Assembly (NCBI GenBank): GCA_020746105.1
Contig: CM036639.1
Location: 806,001-870,000, forward strand
From: Trogon surrucura
Lineage: Eukaryota > Chordata > Aves > Trogoniformes > Trogonidae
Direction: 5' to 3'
DNA: 64,000 bases
Each line of letters starts with the position of its first letter. The first letter of the stretch is position 1. Shown one piece after another: positions 1-16,911 of this stretch. The position numbers and the translations under genes are program-made. Below the pieces are notes generated by a model. That model was given only the letters and a program-made list of their open reading frames with translations. It ran no database searches and was not told the origin of the DNA.

Positions 1-28
1 TGGGGCTGGATATCTGATCGCTTCCACC

Positions 29-3000
29 ATGAGCTGCAGCATCAAGAGAACGTCGAGCACCTCTTACAGGAGCGGTGGAGGTGGAGGTGCCTGCGGTGGT
101 GGCAGCGGCAGGAACTCCTCCGTGTCCTGCAGGCGCTACGCCTCCTCCGTGATAGGCGGGGGGAGCTATGGGGGGGGAGCGTGCAGCGTGGGCTACGGAG
201 GGGGCATGAGCGCTGGCAGCCTGGCTGGTGGCTTTGGAGGAGGCTTGGGAGGAGGCATTGGCATGGGAGGAGGCTTTGGGGGTGGTTTTGCTGGAGGCTT
301 TGGTGCTGGGGCAGACATGCTACTGAGCGGCAATGAGAAGGTCACCATGCAGAACCTCAACGACCGCCTGGCTGCCTACCTGGACAAAGTGCGAAGGCTG
401 GAGGAGGAGAACACCCAGCTCGAGCACCACATCCGGGAGTGGTACAGGAAACAAGCTCCCAGCGTCTCCAAGGACTACACCTCCTACTACCAGACCATCG
501 AGCAGCTCCAGAATCAGGTAGGAGTCCCCTGGCTAACGTGGTTCCATCTCCCGCACGCTATTCTCACCTGGCAGGCCTCCTCCTTCCCTCCGCCACGGGC
601 TCTGCAGGGCTGCGAGGCAGCCTTGCTCGTGGAACTGCAAGCACCGAGCTGGGCCTCCCTCCTCCCGGGTAAGCAAACCCCCACATCGCCCCACAAGTGA
701 CAGGGACGTGCTCTGGGGGCACAGCCCGAGGCGTCAAACATGCCGGCGCACGGAACCCAAACGCCACATCGTCCAGGTGGCTCCGAACCAGGCACGTGCT
801 TTCCAGCCCTTCCCTCGGCCCAACCCAGTGCAGCTGGGAGCAGCGCAAAGCCAGAGCACCTGGGCTGCAAGATCTGAAACTCCCCTTCTCTCTGCACACC
901 CCCACATACACCAGATGGATGGAAATCCATTGGTGTTGATCTTCCAGCATAAATGTTCTTCTGTTCTTTCCTCCATCAACACATTCTCTTGTCAGAATGT
1001 TTGGGAAAGATAAAATCTTCCACACACACCAGCTCTTGGGGCACAGCATTTCAAGAACATTCTGTGGCCCCCGCATTACTGCGGGGAACAACTCCAAGGC
1101 TTACAACAAAGCCCTACCAAAGCTTTGGGTCTGCTTCCTTCTTGGATATCCTGAACGCAGAGAGACTCCTTTCCAATCTCCCCTTCTGCAGATCATTGCT
1201 GCCACTGTGGACAACAACCGGCTGCTTCTGGACATTGATAACAGCAAGATGACTGCTGATGACTTCCGAATGAAGTGAGTACCCCTCCATCAAATGTGCA
1301 TCTTTCCTGTCCTGTATTTTACAGAATTCATGAATGCAGGTGACAATACCCAGTCCCAAGCCGTATGCCCAAGCAACCCTGTGCACTGTAACGAAACGAA
1401 TGCGTAATGTGTTTTTTTTCTGTGCTACAGGTACGAGAATGAGCTGGTCGTCCGTCAGACTGTGGAAGCTGATATTAACGGATTGAGAAATCTCTTGGAT
1501 GATCTCACTCGCACTCGGTCTTCACTGGAATCCGAGCTCGAGTCCTTGAAGGAAGAGCTGATTGCTCTTAAGAGAAACCACGAGGAGGTATGATCCAGCG
1601 GTAAATCGTGTGTCCAAGACATAGTCCTTTGACTCTTCACGGTTCCCAAGGTTCCCTATCCAGTCAATTCAGCCCTGTCTCATGAGATTGCCCCGCCTTT
1701 GTACCTTGACGCTGCTTTGTGCGCTGTCCCCAGCACGAGAACTGACCTGTGCTCTTTGTCGCCCTCTCGGGACTCGGCAGGAGATGAGACAGCTGCAGTC
1801 TCAAACCGGTGGCGACGTGAGCGTGGAGGTCAATGCGGCCCCCGGAGAAGACTTGACCAAGATACTGAATGACCTGAGAAACGAATACGAGCAGATCATC
1901 GAGAAGAACCGCAGAGAGGTTGAGCAGTGGTATGAGGTCAAGGTGAGCAGCAACGCACAAAGCGGAGTCTCCCTCGGCGGCAACACCCAGCCCCCTGGTC
2001 CTGGGCGTGCAACGCCTCTGGCGGAACGGAGGAGGCTCCTCACCTGCACCTCACTGCCCCAGCTCAGGCAATGGGAAGGAAAAAGGAGCGGGGAAGCAAT
2101 GGGGAAAGTGGCAGGGGGGCGGCAGGCCAGCTCCCATGTGCCCAGGTGGGTGGGACGTCCCCTGCTATGGAGCAACGGCGAGGCTGTCCTCCACCAGGAC
2201 AGGGTGAAAGGGAGCGGCTCCCCGGCTAGCCTGGTTCCCAGGCAGCACACCCCTCCCTGGGGGATTTGCTCACTCACAAAGTGTGCTCGGGCTTTGGCTC
2301 CTGCAGATCGAAGAAGTCAACCGGCAGGTCACGTCTAGCACCCAGGACATCCAGACCAGCAGCCACCAGCTCACGGAACTGAGACGCGAAATGCAGAACC
2401 TGGAGATCGAGCTGCAGGCACAGCTCAGCACGGTACGTGGGGCAGGGTCCCCTGAGGCCCTTCCCTCCTCGGAACGCGCGGCAACGCGGAGAGCTCTGGC
2501 CTCACCTCCTGCCTTTCCACTTCCAGAAAAGCTCTCTGGAGAACTCCTTGGCAGAAACTGAGTCTCGCTACGGCTGCCTGCTGCAACAAATCCAAGGGCA
2601 GATTAACTCTGTAGAGGAGGAGCTGGCCAGCATCCGCTGCGAGATGGAGAGTCAGAACCAGGAGTACAAGATGCTCCTGGGCATCAAGACCCGCCTGGAG
2701 CAGGAGATCGCTCAGTACCGGGCACTGCTGCAAGAGGGGCAGCAGGACATTGTGTACGTATTCTCTTTCCAACTAAGGCCACCAATTCTATCACAATCTT
2801 TTCTCTATTGGTAGTCACAGAAGACAGAGTAGAATGTTTTGCCAGTCTGGAGTTAAAATCAAAACAACAACAGATTTTTTTCACAGCATCAGTATTGAAA
2901 TGTATATAGCTCAGACTTAATATGCACATCAGGCAGACAGGGAAATGCAGGGCATATGGTTACTGACTTATTTACAGTTAATCAGTTCCTCTTTGCCTGC

Positions 3001-3738
3001 TTGCGCGGAGTGAATTTCATGAGAGGAATCCCTATGTGGAACCAAACTGTTACATACTGCTTTCCATCAGCAAGCACGGCTGGACTGTAAGAGCAGAAGT
3101 ATTATACTTGTACAGTCTTTTGCTCTTTTGGTTCTCCAGCTTTCTAGGAAAAAATAACTGAATGGAATGAAATAAAAAATATAAAGAAATACTTGCAGGG
3201 TGCAGGAAAATCCGAGCTGTTACAGGCCCTGCACAATACGTCCCAGTATGTCTCTTTATGTGGATATTTATTATTCTCTTCATTAAAACTCCTCTCTTTG
3301 CACAGAACATCTCAAGGAGCCCTCCAAGGAGGGGGAATATCCTCCCACTCTTACTCTTCTAGTTCCTACTCCCACTGTCAGTCTGGTGACAAGGCAGGTA
3401 AGAAACATCTTCCAAGTGGATCCTAATTTATTTTGTCCCCATGGCTTTAGTATTTTGTTCTTCAGCTTTTCTCCTGTTACTACTATACCTTGTGTTACAA
3501 TTTCCACATTCGCAATTGCACCAGGGATGAAACCATTCACAAACCCATCTCTTCATTTCAAGGTGCTTTAGCTTCAGTTACAGGAACAGGCTCAGCTCCC
3601 TTCCCACGCTTGTGCTAGCGCAGAGGGACATGTAATAGGGCACACTGCTGAAATGCCAGTGCTGCAAGAGACACTGGATTTCCCCATCAGAGTCATGGTT
3701 TCTTCTTTCACCCCACAGGGCAGTCAAGAGTGTGTTAA
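29..3738 (+). CDS. KRT9: KRT9-like type I keratin, complete coding region in 8 exons
   Basis: Exons: 29-517, 1192-1274, 1431-1587, 1781-1942, 2307-2432, 2527-2753, 3306-3397, 3719-3738, giving about 451 residues. The head (1-101) is Ser/Gly-rich with several cysteines. The rod starts with the helix-initiation motif [16 protein letters not shown] and ends near QYRALLQEG (about 402-410). The tail is only about 40 residues, Ser/Tyr-rich, and ends in SRVC. It is assigned to K9 because exons 4-6 carry K9-like features ([20 protein letters not shown], an [15 protein letters not shown] segment, GQQD after the rod) and because it precedes KRT19, as in mammals. Such a protein pairs with a type II keratin in keratinocyte filaments. 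Unlike mammalian K9, it lacks a long glycine-loop tail. Only 28 bases of 5' sequence are present, so the promoter is not visible. A KRT14/16/17/42-type name is the main alternative. Confidence 0.85.
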
Positions 3739-4005
3739 GACACCACTTGGTCTTCCCTCATCGGCCTGACCTGAGCAGCGCGACCGCAGCGTGAGGGTCC
3801 CCGCGGCACAGGCACAGGGCCCTGCCCAGCGCCCAGACTGCTCTACAGATGCTACTCACGAAGTCAAGATGCATATTTTCTAGGACTCTCCTGACATTAT
3901 CTACTTTTTCCTTTTTATGCTGTTCTTCACATGCAATCAGTGTATCCACGTACATGTATCTGCAGTGCAATTGGTGATCTGCTTTCTGCTGATAACAAAG
4001 CCTCT

Positions 4006-4011
4006 AATAAA
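4006..4011 (+). terminator. Polyadenylation signal of the KRT9-like gene
   Basis: AATAAA lies 268 bases after the TAA stop of the KRT9-like gene. Cleavage is probably near 4030. Confidence 0.75.
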
Positions 4012-5420
4012 ACTTTCCTGCAATGCAAAGAAAACTGAGTGTTCGTCAATCTATTTGATACATTAATACCAGACTTAAATGTAGGTGGAACACATGAGAT
4101 ATACCTTCACAGAGAAATTAAGGTTGGGTGTACTATTTAATAAGGCCCCAAAGGAGATTGTGCATCCTGACTTAATCGGATGATAAAATATTGGAGAGGA
4201 ATGAACACATCCACATTCAACTCAATAGTGACACCTACAGGGTGTGGAACTGCTTTTCACGGCGTACATTGCAGGGGATGTGCGAGTAGCTGATGTGAAT
4301 CAGGATTAACCCTAAAATTTCGTTAAAAATTTGTCAAATAAAAAACATTTTCCTTTGGGCCACTGAATGAGAAATCAATCAGATGCGGGTAGCCCTCTCT
4401 CCCAGCGCTTAGGCCAGGGCTTCATCTGATCTTGTTCAGTGAAAGCAAAGGTTTACATCAGGAGATGAGTGATGAGCGTGCAAAGGAGTTCTCCGGATAC
4501 CGCAAAGTTCAATTACTCCCCCGACACGTTGGAGGATCTGGGCTCCCGTCTTTTGTTTGACGGTTCAAAACAAAGGAAACGTGTTCTCGTGCTTCCCAAG
4601 ACACTCTCCGAGCTCCACGGTTGTGCAGGCTGTGCAGGGTGGGGGCAAGGTTCAACTTCCCTACTAAAACCCCTCTGCTTCTTGTAACACACGTTATTGG
4701 GGAAGAAAACCTGGCGAAATATGTCACTGGCTTAAAACGTAAAAATCCGTGTTTCAGTCTTTGATCTGCAGTGGGGCTGAGAAAGCAGCGGAGCAGGGTC
4801 TGCCACATGTCAGGGGAGTGATTCAGCTCCGGCCCTCTAACAGCCAGGGTGGGTCTCACAAGCCTTCGTTGTTCTCCCAACAGCACATGAATCATTAACA
4901 TTTCTCACTCCGTCAAACAGCTTTGCACTCGCACTTCGGTTCGCAAACGGGTCTGGCACAACATCACCTTTCTGGATAACAATGTAGTATTTAAAAAGGC
5001 ACCAAACTCTACATGTTACAGCCCAAAGCTGAACTCTCAACAAGGCAGAAAGAAGAGATGAGTCAGAGAAACGATTTCCCTAGAAAACAAAGGAGATCTG
5101 TAAAGTCCAAGCAAAAATACCTCTCTGGTGAGTCACAGCAGCGCTCTCACGCTCCTGTGCAAGCTAACAAAGCCAACAGAGACTCAGGTTTTGCCTTAGG
5201 CTTCATTTTATCGCCATTAACTGACTGCTTAAAAAAAGAAAAAAAAAGTCTAAACCTCAGCATAGGCCAGCAATAGTGGACTTCGGAATGAAACACTTTG
5301 TTTGACCACAGTTAAACACAAAGCACGTTTCTGAGCGCAGAAAGGAGACGAGTGCGTTCTCGGCTGGCTCTCAGGGGCGTTCTTGTCTCCTGCTGCCCTT
5401 CTGCTGTCTCTCGTAAGCGG

Positions 5421-5680
5421 GAACGGGGAGAAGCCTGCGAGAACGGGGAGAAGGCTGCGGGAAGGGGGAGAAGCCCGTGGGAAGGGGGAGAAGCCTGCGG
5501 GAAGGGGGAGAAGCCCGCGGGAAGGGGGAGAAGCCCGCGGGAAGGGGGAGAAGCCTGCGGGAAGGGGGAGAAGCCCGCGGGAAGGGGGAGAAGCCCGTGG
5601 GAAGGGGGAGAAGCCTGCGGGAAGGGGGAGAAGCCTGCGGGAAGCGGGAGAAGCCTGCGGGAAGGGGGAGAAGCCTGCCC
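5421..5680. repeat. Minisatellite, 13 units of 20 bp
   Basis: Thirteen head-to-tail 20-bp units of the form GAAGGGGGAGAAGCCTGCGG. Variation is mostly at three positions (CCT/CCC and GCGG/GTGG), with slightly diverged edge units (GAACGGGGAG at the left, GAAGCGGGAG near the right). The purine-rich strand is +. Because 20 is not a multiple of 3 and the unit has no stop in any frame, long spurious open frames run through it on both strands. Confidence 0.97.
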
Positions 5681-5890
5681 GCTGCTGCGCTGCCCCGTCT
5701 CTGCGCAGCATTTCCAGGGGAAGGAGCTGCGGGCGCCGAGCCCAGCACGCCCGCCCCGGCGTGCCCCTGGCTTTGGTGCAGCGGGTTGTGGGGCAGGAGG
5801 GGACCGAGCAGACCGTGCCCACCGCACCGCCAGAGCTCATCCCAGCGAAACGGGGCGAGCTGGCACCAGCCTGCGCTGGCAGCGTCACCC

Positions 5891-5985
5891 AACCATGGAA
5901 CTGTCGGGGTCGGAAGGGACCTTAAACATCATCCAGTTCCAAGTGCCCTGCCACGGGCAGGGACATCCCCCGCTACAAGGGAAGC
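5891..5985 (-). mobile_element. CR1 LINE 3'-end fragment, reverse orientation
   Basis: The segment reads GTCGGAAGGGACCTTAAACA followed by TCATCCAGTTCC and a GCCACGGGCAGGGACA block. This is the familiar antisense 3' region of avian CR1 elements. It is truncated and diverged, and its edges are approximate. It is one of two such pieces in the window that point to a bird. Confidence 0.7.
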
Positions 5986-6829
5986 CCGGCCGGTGCCCTC
6001 TCGGCTCCGCACAGCTCTGCCCCGGGTCAGACGCCACGGCCACCTCCTGCCGCCCCGGGAGCAGCCCCTGGGCCGGGGAGCAGCAGGGTTTGCACAGCAC
6101 AGTCACAGCAAACAGACAGGATTTGGGACCGAAACTCTTCAACAGAGTCTCAGAATTAAAGCCAACCCTCAGACCTGGGAAACTGTCAGGCCAAGGAAAG
6201 ACCAGCTTAAATAATAATAAAACCTACACGTTTTTCACAGGGGTAGCGTTGTGATACCAGAGCGGGTAATAAACCCTATTAATAGACACTGAAAAGGTTA
6301 GAAATTCATTAATTGCAAAGGACAGGGAAGAGAAAAGCAGGATATATCTGTTTCAAGTAATTCTGCCTGAGGGTTTTGAGGTAATTCCATATGAAACCTG
6401 CAAATTCGGATTAAGTCAAAACCTCCTGGATTGTTCTTGCACACATTTAATAAATGTTGAAGTTGTTTGGTTTCTGTTTTCAACTCATTCAGTAGCAACA
6501 GTGGCTGCCACAGCCAGACAGGGAGCTTGGTGTTACCAAGTGGAGAGAAGAATGTTCTGAGGTTGGGCTCGGTGAAAAGGGGCCGTGGTCAGGATCAGGC
6601 CGGGAGGGGGGGCTGTGGAGGTGCCCACATCCTGCACTCTTGCCATTTGCCAGGCAACCAAAGGGATTGTGCAAGATAAACTTTGGGCGTGTTTGAGTTT
6701 CTTAATCCTGGAAATTAATCATCTCCACCTGCACAACATAACATTTTCAGGAGGTCAGATGCAGATGAGGGAGGGGAATAGCTGCAGAAGAATAGTAGAG
6801 AAGAATCCAGAACAAGAACCAGAACCGAG

Positions 6830-7090
6830 CGCCCTGAACTCTCCGAGGGGCTCCCCGCTGGAGCCGCGCTGCCACGCACCTGCGGGAGCCTGACCCACTG
6901 CGAACGCTCCCGTTCGCAAAGGCAGCTGCCAGGTACGCGCAGGCACCAGAGCCTGTAGCTTCGAGGTCCCGCAGCTCCGCGCGCTCCGGCCAGACCCCGC
7001 GCTGCAGGCGACGAGGGACCCCTTGGGCGAGGCGGCGCGAGCTGCGGGCAGCCTGCTGCCAGGCACCTCTCCTTCCCGGCCCCAGCGCTG
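6830..7090. other. GC- and CpG-rich patch in the KRT9-KRT19 gap
   Basis: A roughly 260-bp segment is clearly richer in G+C and CpG than its surroundings. It contains no TATA box or recognisable exon. Open frames of 118 and 130 codons on the minus strand are best explained by base composition. It could be a regulatory element or an unannotated promoter. Confidence 0.4.
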
Positions 7091-8512
7091 CCCCACGTGA
7101 GAGAAGAGCAAACCTGTGACTCACTGTGCCTCTGGTCAAAAACGGCGAAAGGAAGCCTCTTTTGTGGTATTTCTCACATTCACCAGCCCACCATAAAAAT
7201 GAACAGTAATAACAGCCGAGTTAGGCAAGTACACAAATCCTGGTAGGAAAACGCGTTCTTAGGGCATTCCAAGTAACACACTCGTATCGAGTTTCACGGG
7301 ATACATGACATTTAGAGCCGTAATCCCAGCAAGCCTCTGAATTTCTGTAGGCATTCAAACACTGAGAGATACTGAGGGCAAACACTCCCTCATGGTGGAT
7401 GCAGTGAACGTGCAATTTCAGGTGCGCTGGAGCCGATTTCGTAACTTACTTAGCGCTGCCTGGAGAGAAGTTTATGTGCACGGCAATTACTCCTAATAAC
7501 CCCCTGTTTCTGAGCCCACGCTCAGAGACGTGCTGCAAAGCCTGGCTGCAGGGAACAGCTTTCCCCTGGCGTGCACTGCCGTGCTTTACCGGCCCGGCAG
7601 CAGGAGTGTGACTGCAGATCAAAGGCACTCACAGCCTTGTTAATTAACATTTTCTTACAACATTTCCAGTCCCGGTTCAGGTCTTTCTCACTACTCGATG
7701 TCAGCCTGTCAAAAAATTATGGCAGCACCAAAAAGTTCATAGCGATTACACGCCTGTAAAGATTTTCAACAAATGCTGACAACTTCCTTCTGCTGAAAAT
7801 GCTGTTAGAATCATGGCACTAGAATCTTAAAGTTTGTATAAGTTATTCCAACTGGATCCACCAGAAAAGACTGAAAAGGTTCTCAGCAGGTATTTCAGCC
7901 AGCTGCCCTGGCCGTGGTGGGCTGCCCAACGGATCCAGACAGCCGGCGCCTGAACACAAGTGTCGGAGGCCGGTGGAACCTGCGGCGCGCAGTCAGACAA
8001 CGGGCAGGCCTGGGCGGGCGGGCAACCTACCTGGTGAAATCTGCCCACAAACCACTTCCTTTTGGAAAGGGAGCCAGCTGTTACGAGCGGTTAGAAGTGC
8101 CCTCTCCTCTCCCTACAGGCGTGCGGTGTCTCAGGGCAGACAACCCGGGGCTGCAGAAGGGGTCTCTGCTCAGCAACAGCTGCCCGGAGCAAGAGCTGCT
8201 CCAAAAGCAGCTTCTCACCAGGGGCTGCAGCACTCGCCTCCCAGAGCACAAGCACCTCTTGTTTTCTCCCTGAGCCCAACAGAGACCCAGAGACTATGAG
8301 AATTTCTCTCAAGCAAAATCCAGTTTGAAACCACCAGTGGGATCAGGCAAGCCCAAATCCAGGGGGCAGGATCCATCGGCAGGGTACAAAAGAGAGCTCC
8401 TTGTCTTCTGACCCGATCCAGAACAGGTGTTCAACGCTTGCACAGTAAAATCTCTGCCTTTACTGGAAGCCATGGCTTGTCACTATGATCAGAACATGTT
8501 CTTAAAAAACTA

Positions 8513-8615
8513 GCGAAATAATAATATATAAGTATATAAATACAAATATTACAAATATTAAAATATAAATATAGGAGAACATAGGCATAAATATAAATAA
8601 TACAAATGCAAATAT
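8513..8615. repeat. AT-rich low-complexity tract
   Basis: About 100 bases are almost entirely A and T, with imperfect ATA, AAAT and AATATT repeats. No gene signal is visible. Confidence 0.85.
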
Positions 8616-8805
8616 GCTCTCCAAGTGTTTTACAGACACAGACAGAATAAAATAGCTCATCCCTCTCTGTGCTATGAAACCCATCTCCTCTGTGTTTCTG
8701 CCGAGTCTGGGACTTTATCTTTTTTAATAGGAATTTTCCAGGTGGCCTACGGGAAAATGCCCCCTGGGCAGCTCGAGGCCTCCCCTGCAGTGACTCAGCG
8801 CAACG

Positions 8806-8940
8806 ACCCACGGGCACTCGACCCACGGGCACTCAACCCACGGGCACTCGACCCACGGGCACTCAACCCATGGGCACTCGACCCACGGGCACTCAACGCA
8901 CGGGCACTCGACCCACGGGTGCTTGACCCACGGGCACTTC
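8806..8940. repeat. Minisatellite, 9 units of 15 bp
   Basis: Nine units of ACCCACGGGCACTCG/A. The last base alternates G and A over the first units, so the true period is partly 30 bp. The right-hand units are diverged (ACGCACGGGC, GGGTGCTTG, GCACTTC). The 15-bp period keeps all frames in register and produces repetitive open frames on both strands; none looks like a gene. Confidence 0.96.
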
Positions 8941-11900
8941 CCCTGGAGCGCGGGAAGGTTCAGCCTATTTGGCTTTGGCGGTGGCCTCTCAGTTGCTCGT
9001 TGCTGCTGCCTGCAGAAACCTGACTTTGGGCACACGGCCTGTCCTCAGTCAGACGTTTGACTCTCAGTAATAGTTTCCAGCCCCACCATACCTTGCTGAG
9101 ATTTACCAGCCAGATAACAGCTTAAAGGAAGTGTAAAAATACATCCAGCGTCTTGTCTTTCACTCCCCAGGGCTCGGTGTCCTAACCGATCCTGCCTTCC
9201 CACACGATTTTCAATCCTGCTGCAGGAACATCTGTTTTGTTTTCCTGTCTCAGGTGCTTTGGCCCCTGATGTGCGTTATCCCTGCAGCTCTGGACTGACA
9301 AGAGGTCAAGAGTTTGAAGCCAGCTACGTTTCTAGGGAAACGAGACAATAGTGGGGTATTTCCAACAGCACGCACCACACAACGCATTCAGCTTTAAGCA
9401 TTTGCCAAGTATTTACATTGCTTGCAGTTACTGAGTTCTTCATGATCTTTGATGTATTTTCCTCATAATAATATATTCAAATATTATATAAATGACAGAC
9501 ACTGAGAAATTAAATGCTGTGTCCCAATATCGCTAAAGACGCCTGTAGCTGAACACCAATCTGTATCTTTCAAGCTCAAATCGCTGAATCTTCATTTCTT
9601 TTCTGCCGTGAAGAACTAAACCCCTGGATGAAAATTAGTTGTCCCGCATCTTACTCTCATCATTTCTTTTAAAATTGAACCCTTATTTCTCAACTCTTTC
9701 AGTGCAGGAGTAATAGGAGCACCCACATACACTTCTCTTCACCAAATCACATTCTCTCTACTTTGCAAACCAGTAATTTTTTAGAAGGTTACCAGTTGCT
9801 CTCTGCTCTTTTTAAACTGCTCACAGCTGTGCGTGCATGTGCTAGGACCTGCCTTTTCAGCGTGTAAACATTCTTGTCTTTGAATCTTTTGGCTCATTCA
9901 GTGAGTATGTGGCAACGCAAGGTTTGTGAGGATTTTAAAAAAAAAAGATTAATGATGGGACATAAAAGCAAGAAAGCTAAGAGCTGTGTCTTAGGCAGAC
10001 ATTCAAAAGAGTCATTTCAGTACCAGCTGCAGACCAGTTCTTGTTATCACTGGTTCTTCCCACAAGGAAGTTTACAGAAAAAATAGAAATTTTTCTGTTT
10101 GAATTAAAGCAATTCAAACATTTCATGCCTATGAAGTTCAACAGGAGAGAAAAAAACATACAAAGCTGTGATTTTTAGAGGCCACACGACATGATCGGGG
10201 GGTGCAGCAGCCAGAGCTTTGATGGCCAAGAGGAGAGATGGAGACTGAAAACGCGCGTGCACGGAGCCAAGCGGCACGTTGTCCCTGCCAGCAGCAGAGC
10301 CAGAAAGGCAGAACTGTCAGAAGGGGCAAACGCTTCAAGATGTAAAACGTAAACTCAGACCAATAACCTGACTTTGCTTATTTGCCCATAGAAGCCTCAG
10401 TGGAACTGCAGACACCAACAATGTCGGCTAAAATGTTCACAGGGTTCTTTTAACTGCAAATTGCATTAGCGATCCCTGGAACCAAACTCAGCGGGATGTG
10501 AGAGGAGTGCAGCGTAGGCCAGCGTGACTCTAGGGCAATAAGGATGGGTTACCGGAAAACCAGGAAAAATACCCTGAAACAATATGAACAGTTTTATAAA
10601 GCAGCAGTGAGGGGCAAGCAGAGCAGGTCAAAGTAAAGCAGAAGCGGGTCTCGGCCAGGAGCTTGGGCGGGGACTGTTTGCACCAGCCCCCTGGATGACT
10701 TTGCTTTAACAAAGGTGTCTCCCTTACCTCGGATAAGCTGCAGATAAAAGACATTCCTTGCTGACCCTACAATAAATCAGGTTTATAGTAGAGGGAGAAA
10801 GACCTACGCAGAATGATAAAAGCACCTTCTTTTTTGAGGAACTCCTTTGCCATAGTAAAGGCTTTTCCAAGCATTGTTCTGCTTTAAGCTTCCTGCGTTT
10901 CTGCTCACTGAAGAAAAGCACATTCATGCTCTCATTATCGACTTCCATATTTAACAATAACGTAACTGTTCTTGTGTAGCTTTCTTTCTGTCTGCAGCCG
11001 GACTGTAACTTCTGATACTATTATTCCACCTCTTCACAGGGCTTGGAACAGCTACCTGCTGGGCAGGTTTTTCCTACCCAGGGCTGAGCAGGACGTTCAG
11101 ATCTACAGAAGGAACGACCAGCGTGTCTTTGCAGACAGAAGGGTCTTCCGTAGCTCTCAGGAAAGGCTGCACAGTTTTACTGGAGAGTTGTGTGAATGCT
11201 GCAGCCTGTCCAGAGGGAAAAGAACTTGGCTGTGATGGCCCTGGAGCACAGTGTCACAGCCCGGTCAAGCCTGGTCCGTGCCTGTGTGTTGAGCGACGTG
11301 CTCTGTGCCTGAGTCACTGCAGAATTCCTCTTTCTGGTACAGCCTCATAGTTACACACAGACCCACGGGGCTGTTGTACAGGTGCCTTGGCCAGCTCCCA
11401 GCCGGTGTATTTGCTCTCCTACCCTCCCTGTACTTGCCCTGCAGTTTGGCATTTCTCTCTGCACAAAGCGAGTAGAGCACTGACGTGTGGTCTAAAAGAG
11501 CTGATGCATTTTTTATGGGTATAAAGAGACTGGACAGGCCCTCGCACGGAGTTTGGCTTATTAGTTCTTATTTTGGTATAAAATCGATTTCTCACTGAAA
11601 CATCGCAGCGTGCATCTTGTGCTCCCCAGGTTCTGTTTAGTGAAAGCTCTTGCAGGTGACAGAATTTCTGCCCAGCCCTGGCTGCTCCCTGAAGCTCCGG
11701 ACACCGGCAGGCCAACTTACTCCCACTTGTTTTAAAGCACTTCTCCCGGGGAGTCCCAGAGGTCTGGAGGAAGTGAGGGCTGGCAAGTGAAAGAAAGGAG
11801 CATGGAAGAAAAGATCTGAGTATCTGCTTGTAGGGTAAGGGTGCTTGTGGAGGAGCTTGCACTTGCTTTTGAAAATTCATCTTGGATAGCAGAGCTCTGT

Positions 11901-12197
11901 TATCAGGCTAACAGTTACTGACCTAATCACGCTGTGCTAAAATTCCGTCCCGAGATTACACGAAGCAAGTCACCCGGTGACTTCGCACGGACACAGCGCT
12001 GGCTGGGCTGGGCCCTCCCAGCCCTTTTGTTCCCGCACAGGTGACCCGTAACAGATTTCCGAGTGCTCCCCTCGGCCGGGCGACGCCTCCTCTGAAACCC
12101 ACCTCTCGCTTCCAGAGGCAAGGGGCAGGGGCAGGGAACGGGCTCCTCTCCAGGCAGGTGTGTGGGGAAGAAACACGGCCCACTTCCCAGCGACTGA

Positions 12198-12301
12198 CCA
12201 ATAAGAGGAACCGCCGTGTTGGCAGAAAGCTTTGGCTGATAAATCCCGTGGTCTCAGATAACACATTCTGCAGACAACTCCCCTTGTCACAGGCATAAAA
12301 G
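12198..12301 (+). promoter_or_regulatory. KRT19 core promoter: CCAAT box and TATA-like box
   Basis: A CCAAT pentamer is at 12198-12202 and a TATA-like CATAAAAG at 12294-12301, about 93 bases before the start codon. The predicted start of transcription is near 12325, giving a 5' UTR of about 70 bases. Confidence 0.7.
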
Positions 12302-12393
12302 CGGAGGGCCGGGGGAGCGGAGCACACGCTCCTGCCGCGGGATCCCGAACTCCGTGAGCTGCGCCCCGGGTTAGGTCCTCGCCGCTTCTCGCC

Positions 12394-16911
<4,518 letters not shown>

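Larger units (their letters stand above)
4031..12290. other. Intergenic region KRT9 to KRT19
   Basis: No exon with keratin or other recognisable protein similarity was seen on either strand. The stretch holds two minisatellites (5421-5680 and 8806-8940), a CR1 fragment (5891-5985), an AT-rich run (8513-8615) and a GC-rich patch (6830-7090). Two consensus AP-1 sites (TGAGTCA) lie 70 bases apart at 5059 and 5129. The rest looks like ordinary unique non-coding DNA. Confidence 0.7.

Noticed and set aside
5250-6254. Long overlapping open frames (up to 300 codons) on both strands
   Set aside because: They run through the 20-bp minisatellite, whose unit has no stop in any frame. Repetitive EKPAGRGRS- and LLPLPAGFSP-type peptides are artefacts of the repeat.
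6747-7139. Two minus-strand frames of 118 and 130 codons
   Set aside because: They lie in a GC-rich patch and overlap each other in different frames. No domain or splice signals were recognised.
8625-9035. Open frames with repeated RALDPRALN or WVECPWVE peptides
   Set aside because: Translation of the 15-bp minisatellite on either strand. There is no start context, splice structure or similarity to support a gene.
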